Of a stretch of 64,000 nt of DNA, positions 61,244 through 64,000 are shown piece after piece. The DNA is from JAOTWJ01 sp036398175 (GTDB lineage: Bacteria; Gemmatimonadota; Gemmatimonadetes; Gemmatimonadales; GWC2-71-9), in assembly GCA_036398175.1 (NCBI GenBank), contig DASWHL010000078.1:1-64000 (forward strand). Reading direction: 5' to 3'. Position numbers and translations under genes: made by a program. Each line of letters opens with the position of its first letter. Positions within the stretch are counted from its first letter, which is position 1. Below the pieces are notes generated by a model. The model was not told where the DNA came from, made no database searches, and saw nothing but the letters and a program-made list of their open reading frames with translations.

Positions 61244-62083
61244 TTAGATCCGGAGCGTGACGCAAACGACCGTGCCGTCGGGGCCGGGGGTGATCGCGAC
61301 GGCGGCGCGGTCGCCCTCGTGCATCCGGGGAACCACCCAACCGATCGCGCCGCCCAGCACGGCGCCCGCGAGGATGTCCGTCGGATAGTGCTTGCCGGCG
61401 TTGTACCGCAGGTAACCCACGGTCGCGGCCACCGCCAGCGACCCGCCCCAGACCCACGGACGCGCCGGCGACGAGGGATGCAGCCGCGCGTACACCGTGC
61501 TCAGGAACACGGCCGACGCGAAGGCGTTGGCGGCATGCCCGGACGGGAATGACTGGCGCGCGCTCTTGGAGGTCTTCTTCTCGAACGGGACCTCGGGGTC
61601 GGCGTTGTAGGCGAACGGGCGCGTGCGGCGGAACGCGGTCTTCGTGAGCTGGCCGACGCCGTTCACGAGCAGGATGGTCTCGCCGAGCATCACGCCCACC
61701 GTTACCGGCGCCACGGAGCCCGGCGCCACCGCCATGAGCGACAAGGGGCCCGCGATCGTGGCGAGCAGCACGCCGTCGCTCAGCGTGCTCGACGCCGGCG
61801 ACCAGTGCGTCGTGGCCGGGCGGTCGAAGCCGTTGATGTCCGTGGGGTCGAGGGCGGCGATGTCCGCCGGTGTGAGCAGATCCAGCTCCGCGTTGACGAC
61901 CACCCCGGCCGCGAGCGTCGCGGCGCCGCCCGCCAGCAGCATGCCCTCGCGTCCCGGTGTGAGCCGGTAGGGGAACGCCTGCTGGGCCACCAGTGGGGGG
62001 GCAAGTCCCGGCGGCAGGAGCGCCAGGGCCGCCCACAGGCCGAATCCAGCGCCGAATCCGGCACGGCTTCGCGGAGGCGTCAT
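61244..62083 (-). CDS. PAP2 family membrane-associated phosphatase
   Basis: The 279-residue protein has a signal peptide-like start and the three PAP2 motifs: KTAFRRTRPF, SFPSGHAANAFAS, and RYNAGKHYPTDILAG. It probably removes phosphate from a lipid or undecaprenyl diphosphate at the periplasmic side. It starts in an ATGA overlap with the fumarase stop, so the two are cotranscribed. Confidence 0.88.
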   Translation of the reverse strand: MTPPRSRAGFGAGFGLWAALALLPPGLAPPLVAQQAFPYRLTPGREGMLLAGGAATLAAGVVVNAELDLLTPADIAALDPTDINGFDRPATTHWSPASSTLSDGVLLATIAGPLSLMAVAPGSVAPVTVGVMLGETILLVNGVGQLTKTAFRRTRPFAYNADPEVPFEKKTSKSARQSFPSGHAANAFASAVFLSTVYARLHPSSPARPWVWGGSLAVAATVGYLRYNAGKHYPTDILAGAVLGGAIGWVVPRMHEGDRAAVAITPGPDGTVVCVTLRI

Positions 62084-63492
62084 CGGGCGTCATCCCCCCC
62101 GCGCCCCACCATGGTCTCCGGCCGAACCCAGGCGTCGAACTGCTCGGCCGTAACGAGACCCAGCGCGAGCGCCGCCTCGCGGAGCGTGGTGCCCTCGGTG
62201 TGCGCCTTCTTGGCGATCGCCGCGGCGTTGTCGTAGCCGATGTGCGGGTTGAGCGCCGTCACGAGCATGAGCGAGCGCTCGAGCAGCTCCCGGATGCGTT
62301 CCCGGTTCGGCTCGATCCCCACGGCGCATCGCTCGCGGAAACCGTCGCAGCCGTCGGCCAGCAGCCGGCAGCTCTGGAGGAAGTTGTGGATCATCAGGGG
62401 CCGGAAGACGTTCAGCTCGAAGTTGCCGGACGCCCCGCCCACATTGATCGCCACGTCGTTGCCGAACACCTGCGCGCACGCCATCGTGAGCGCCTCGGAC
62501 TGGGTGGGGTTCACCTTTCCCGGCATGATCGAGCTGCCGGGCTCGTTGGCGGGGATGGTGATCTCGCCCAGGCCGCTCCGCGGGCCCGACGCGAGCCAGC
62601 GCACGTCGTTGGCGACCTTCATGAGCGAGGCCGCGACGGTCTTCAACGCGCCGTGCCCGTGCACGAGGGCATCGCTCGCGGCCAGCGCCTCGAAGCGGTT
62701 GGGGGCGGGCCGGAACGGGTGCCCCGTCAGTTCGGCCAGCAATGCCGCGACCCGGCGGCCCAGCTCCGGGTGCGCGTTGAGGCCAGTGCCCACGGCGGTC
62801 CCGCCCAGAGCCAGCTCGCAGAGATGCGGCAAGGCGGCCTCGAGGTGGGCGACCCCGTGGTCGAGCTGCGACGCCCAACCGGAGGTTTCCTGGCCCAGCG
62901 TGAGCGGCGTGGCGTCCTGGAGGTGCGTCCGGCCGATCTTCACGATGTCCTCAAAGGCCTCGGCCTTGGCAGCCAGGACGTTGCGCAGCGCGGCCACGGC
63001 CGGAATCACCCGCGTCCGGAGGGCGTGCACCGCCGCCACGTGCATGGCGGTCGGGAAGACGTCGTTCGACGATTGACCCAGGTTGACGTCGTCGTTGGGA
63101 TGGATCAGGCGGCCCGCGCCGCGCGGTCCGCCCAGGATCTCGCTCGCGCGGTTCGCCAGGACCTCGTTCACGTTCATGTTGGTCTGGGTGCCGCTCCCCG
63201 TCTGCCAGACGAGCAGCGGGAACTCCTCGGCGTGCCGGCCCGCGAGCACCTCGTCGGCCGCCTGCATGATGGCGCCTGCCTTGGCGGCATCGAGCAGGCC
63301 CAGATCGCGGTTGACGGCCGCCGCCGCCTTCTTGACCAGGGCGAGCGCGTGGATCACCGCATCCGGCATCCGCTCGCCGGAGATGGTGAAGTTGCGGCGC
63401 GACCGCTCGGTCTGCGCGCCCCAGAGCCGGCCGGCCGGGACGTCAATGGGGCCGAGCGTGTCGGATTCGGTGCGGGTGGGGTGTTCCGTCAT
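62080..63492 (-). CDS. fumC: Class II fumarate hydratase
   Basis: The 470-residue TCA-cycle enzyme converts fumarate to malate. WQTGSGTQTNMNVNEV, GRTHLQDATPLTLGQE and the GSSIMPGKVNPTQSE signature are all present. The ATG at 63492 gives MTEHPTRTES; an earlier in-frame codon at 63507 is less likely. Length is normal for FumC. Confidence 0.95.
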   Translation of the reverse strand: MTEHPTRTESDTLGPIDVPAGRLWGAQTERSRRNFTISGERMPDAVIHALALVKKAAAAVNRDLGLLDAAKAGAIMQAADEVLAGRHAEEFPLLVWQTGSGTQTNMNVNEVLANRASEILGGPRGAGRLIHPNDDVNLGQSSNDVFPTAMHVAAVHALRTRVIPAVAALRNVLAAKAEAFEDIVKIGRTHLQDATPLTLGQETSGWASQLDHGVAHLEAALPHLCELALGGTAVGTGLNAHPELGRRVAALLAELTGHPFRPAPNRFEALAASDALVHGHGALKTVAASLMKVANDVRWLASGPRSGLGEITIPANEPGSSIMPGKVNPTQSEALTMACAQVFGNDVAINVGGASGNFELNVFRPLMIHNFLQSCRLLADGCDGFRERCAVGIEPNRERIRELLERSLMLVTALNPHIGYDNAAAIAKKAHTEGTTLREAALALGLVTAEQFDAWVRPETMVGRGGDDAR

Positions 63493-63651
63493 GGGTATGC
63501 TCCGCAAGCGCCGACGCAGATTACGCGCCGGACGGCGTATGCGCCACTCGGTTGGCTCCTGGACGGCGCGGGGCTATGCTCCGATGAACCCCGGACATCC
63601 CCCAGGCCGATGCCCGGGACGCGGTTCCGTGGTCCCTCCCGACGAGGCGGC

Positions 63652-64000
63652 ATGGCGCCCAACCGGCTGGCTCACGAGAAGAGCCCGTACCTGCTCCAGC
63701 ACGCCCACAACCCCGTGGACTGGTTCCCGTGGGGCGACGAGGCGTTCGCCGCGGCGCGGGAGCGGGACAAGCCGGTGTTCCTGTCCATCGGCTACGCGAC
63801 GTGCCATTGGTGCCACGTGATGGAGCGGGAGTCGTTCGAGGATCCGGACGTCGCGCGTCTGATGAACGAGGCGTTCGTCAACATCAAGGTGGATCGGGAG
63901 GAGCGGCCCGACATTGACGGCGTCTACATGACGGTCGCCCAGCTGCTCACGGGGCAGGGCGGCTGGCCGCTCACCATCCTCATGCTGCCGGACCGCCGGC
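63652..64000 (+). CDS. YyaL/SSP411-like thioredoxin-domain protein, partial
   Basis: The gene starts at an ATG behind GAGGCGG and runs off the window edge after 116 codons. The N-terminus NRLAHEKSPYLLQHAHNPVD, the redox-like ATCHWCHVM motif and FVNIKVDREERPDID are the hallmarks of DUF255 proteins, a thioredoxin-fold domain normally followed by a large (alpha/alpha)6 domain. Its biological role is unclear. Confidence 0.92.
   Translation, partial: MAPNRLAHEKSPYLLQHAHNPVDWFPWGDEAFAAARERDKPVFLSIGYATCHWCHVMERESFEDPDVARLMNEAFVNIKVDREERPDIDGVYMTVAQLLTGQGGWPLTILMLPDRR

Noticed and set aside
59771..61552. Long plus-strand open frame opposite phosphofructokinase
   Set aside because: It is antisense to a fully conserved pfk gene and has the composition of a high-GC shadow frame.
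1..64000. Prophage, rRNA, tRNA or replication origin
   Set aside because: I saw no phage structural genes, no rRNA or tRNA-like sequence and no DnaA-box cluster, although I could not run a model search.

Overview
The window is about 70% GC, densely coded, and reads like a chromosome segment of a Gram-negative soil or aquatic bacterium. Gemmatimonadota is my best guess. It rests on gene style only: tricorn-like S41 and S9 peptidases with signal peptides, two DUF2911 proteins, NrfHA, a predicted PPi-type phosphofructokinase, ECF sigma/anti-sigma pairs, an Omp85 barrel. No rRNA, tRNA or phylogenetic marker is present to prove it.

Layout. 0-2.5 kb holds two decayed genes: a fibronectin-III protein split by an amber codon and a frameshifted hydrolase. 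2.5-6.5 kb is a membrane-stress-like module: NatAB-type ABC exporter, Arc-like regulator and SPFH protein, divergent from a PadR regulator with a palindromic operator between them. 6.6-20 kb is housekeeping and secreted functions: S9 and S41 peptidases, bactofilin, nitrite reductase NrfHA, DUF2911, an ECF sigma/anti-sigma/flavoprotein operon, an MFS transporter and MsrA. 20-25.8 kb is a translationally coupled five-gene operon (4-TM protein, SDR, UbiA, diacylglycerol-kinase-like, ThiL-like) divergent from a B12/radical-SAM enzyme, with a symmetric four-half-site operator between them. I read it as an uncharacterised isoprenoid or lipid pathway.

25.8-35.3 kb is an accessory island bounded by two inverted copies of a ~115 bp multi-hairpin repeat. 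It carries gene fragments (including an antisense piece of a second merA), a mercury operon (merA, merR, two MerT-like proteins), a truncated IS1182-type element, a run of integron attC-like sites without an integrase (cassettes: cupin, DUF4440, BrnTA toxin-antitoxin, an antitoxin with a broken toxin), an IS110-family element, and a carboxymuconolactone-decarboxylase/AhpD-like gene. In that last gene the active-site CxxC reads Cys-His-Tyr-TGA, followed at the right distance by a SECIS-like hairpin. This candidate selenoprotein is the most striking item in the window.

35.3-49.3 kb returns to core functions: YceI, a second ECF/anti-sigma pair, DUF2911, MtgA, serine hydrolase, a cupin/hydrolase/NAD-binding operon, TM2 protein, frameshifted penicillin acylase, glutamate dehydrogenase, and a 992-residue receiver/PEP-synthase-like protein. 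49.4-54.4 kb is a tight five-gene operon (isocitrate-dehydrogenase-like, HMG-CoA-lyase-like, CaiB CoA-transferase, LeuC-like, LeuD-like) that could degrade or interconvert a branched dicarboxylic acid. 54.4-64 kb holds an Omp85 barrel, a thioesterase, PepE, two more copies of the modular repeat, serine dehydratase, predicted PPi-phosphofructokinase, a PAP2 phosphatase, fumarase and the start of a YyaL-like protein.

Three classes of intergenic repeat recur: the four-copy modular cruciform, palindromes made of GCCGATN heptamers, and single GC-rich hairpins at gene ends.
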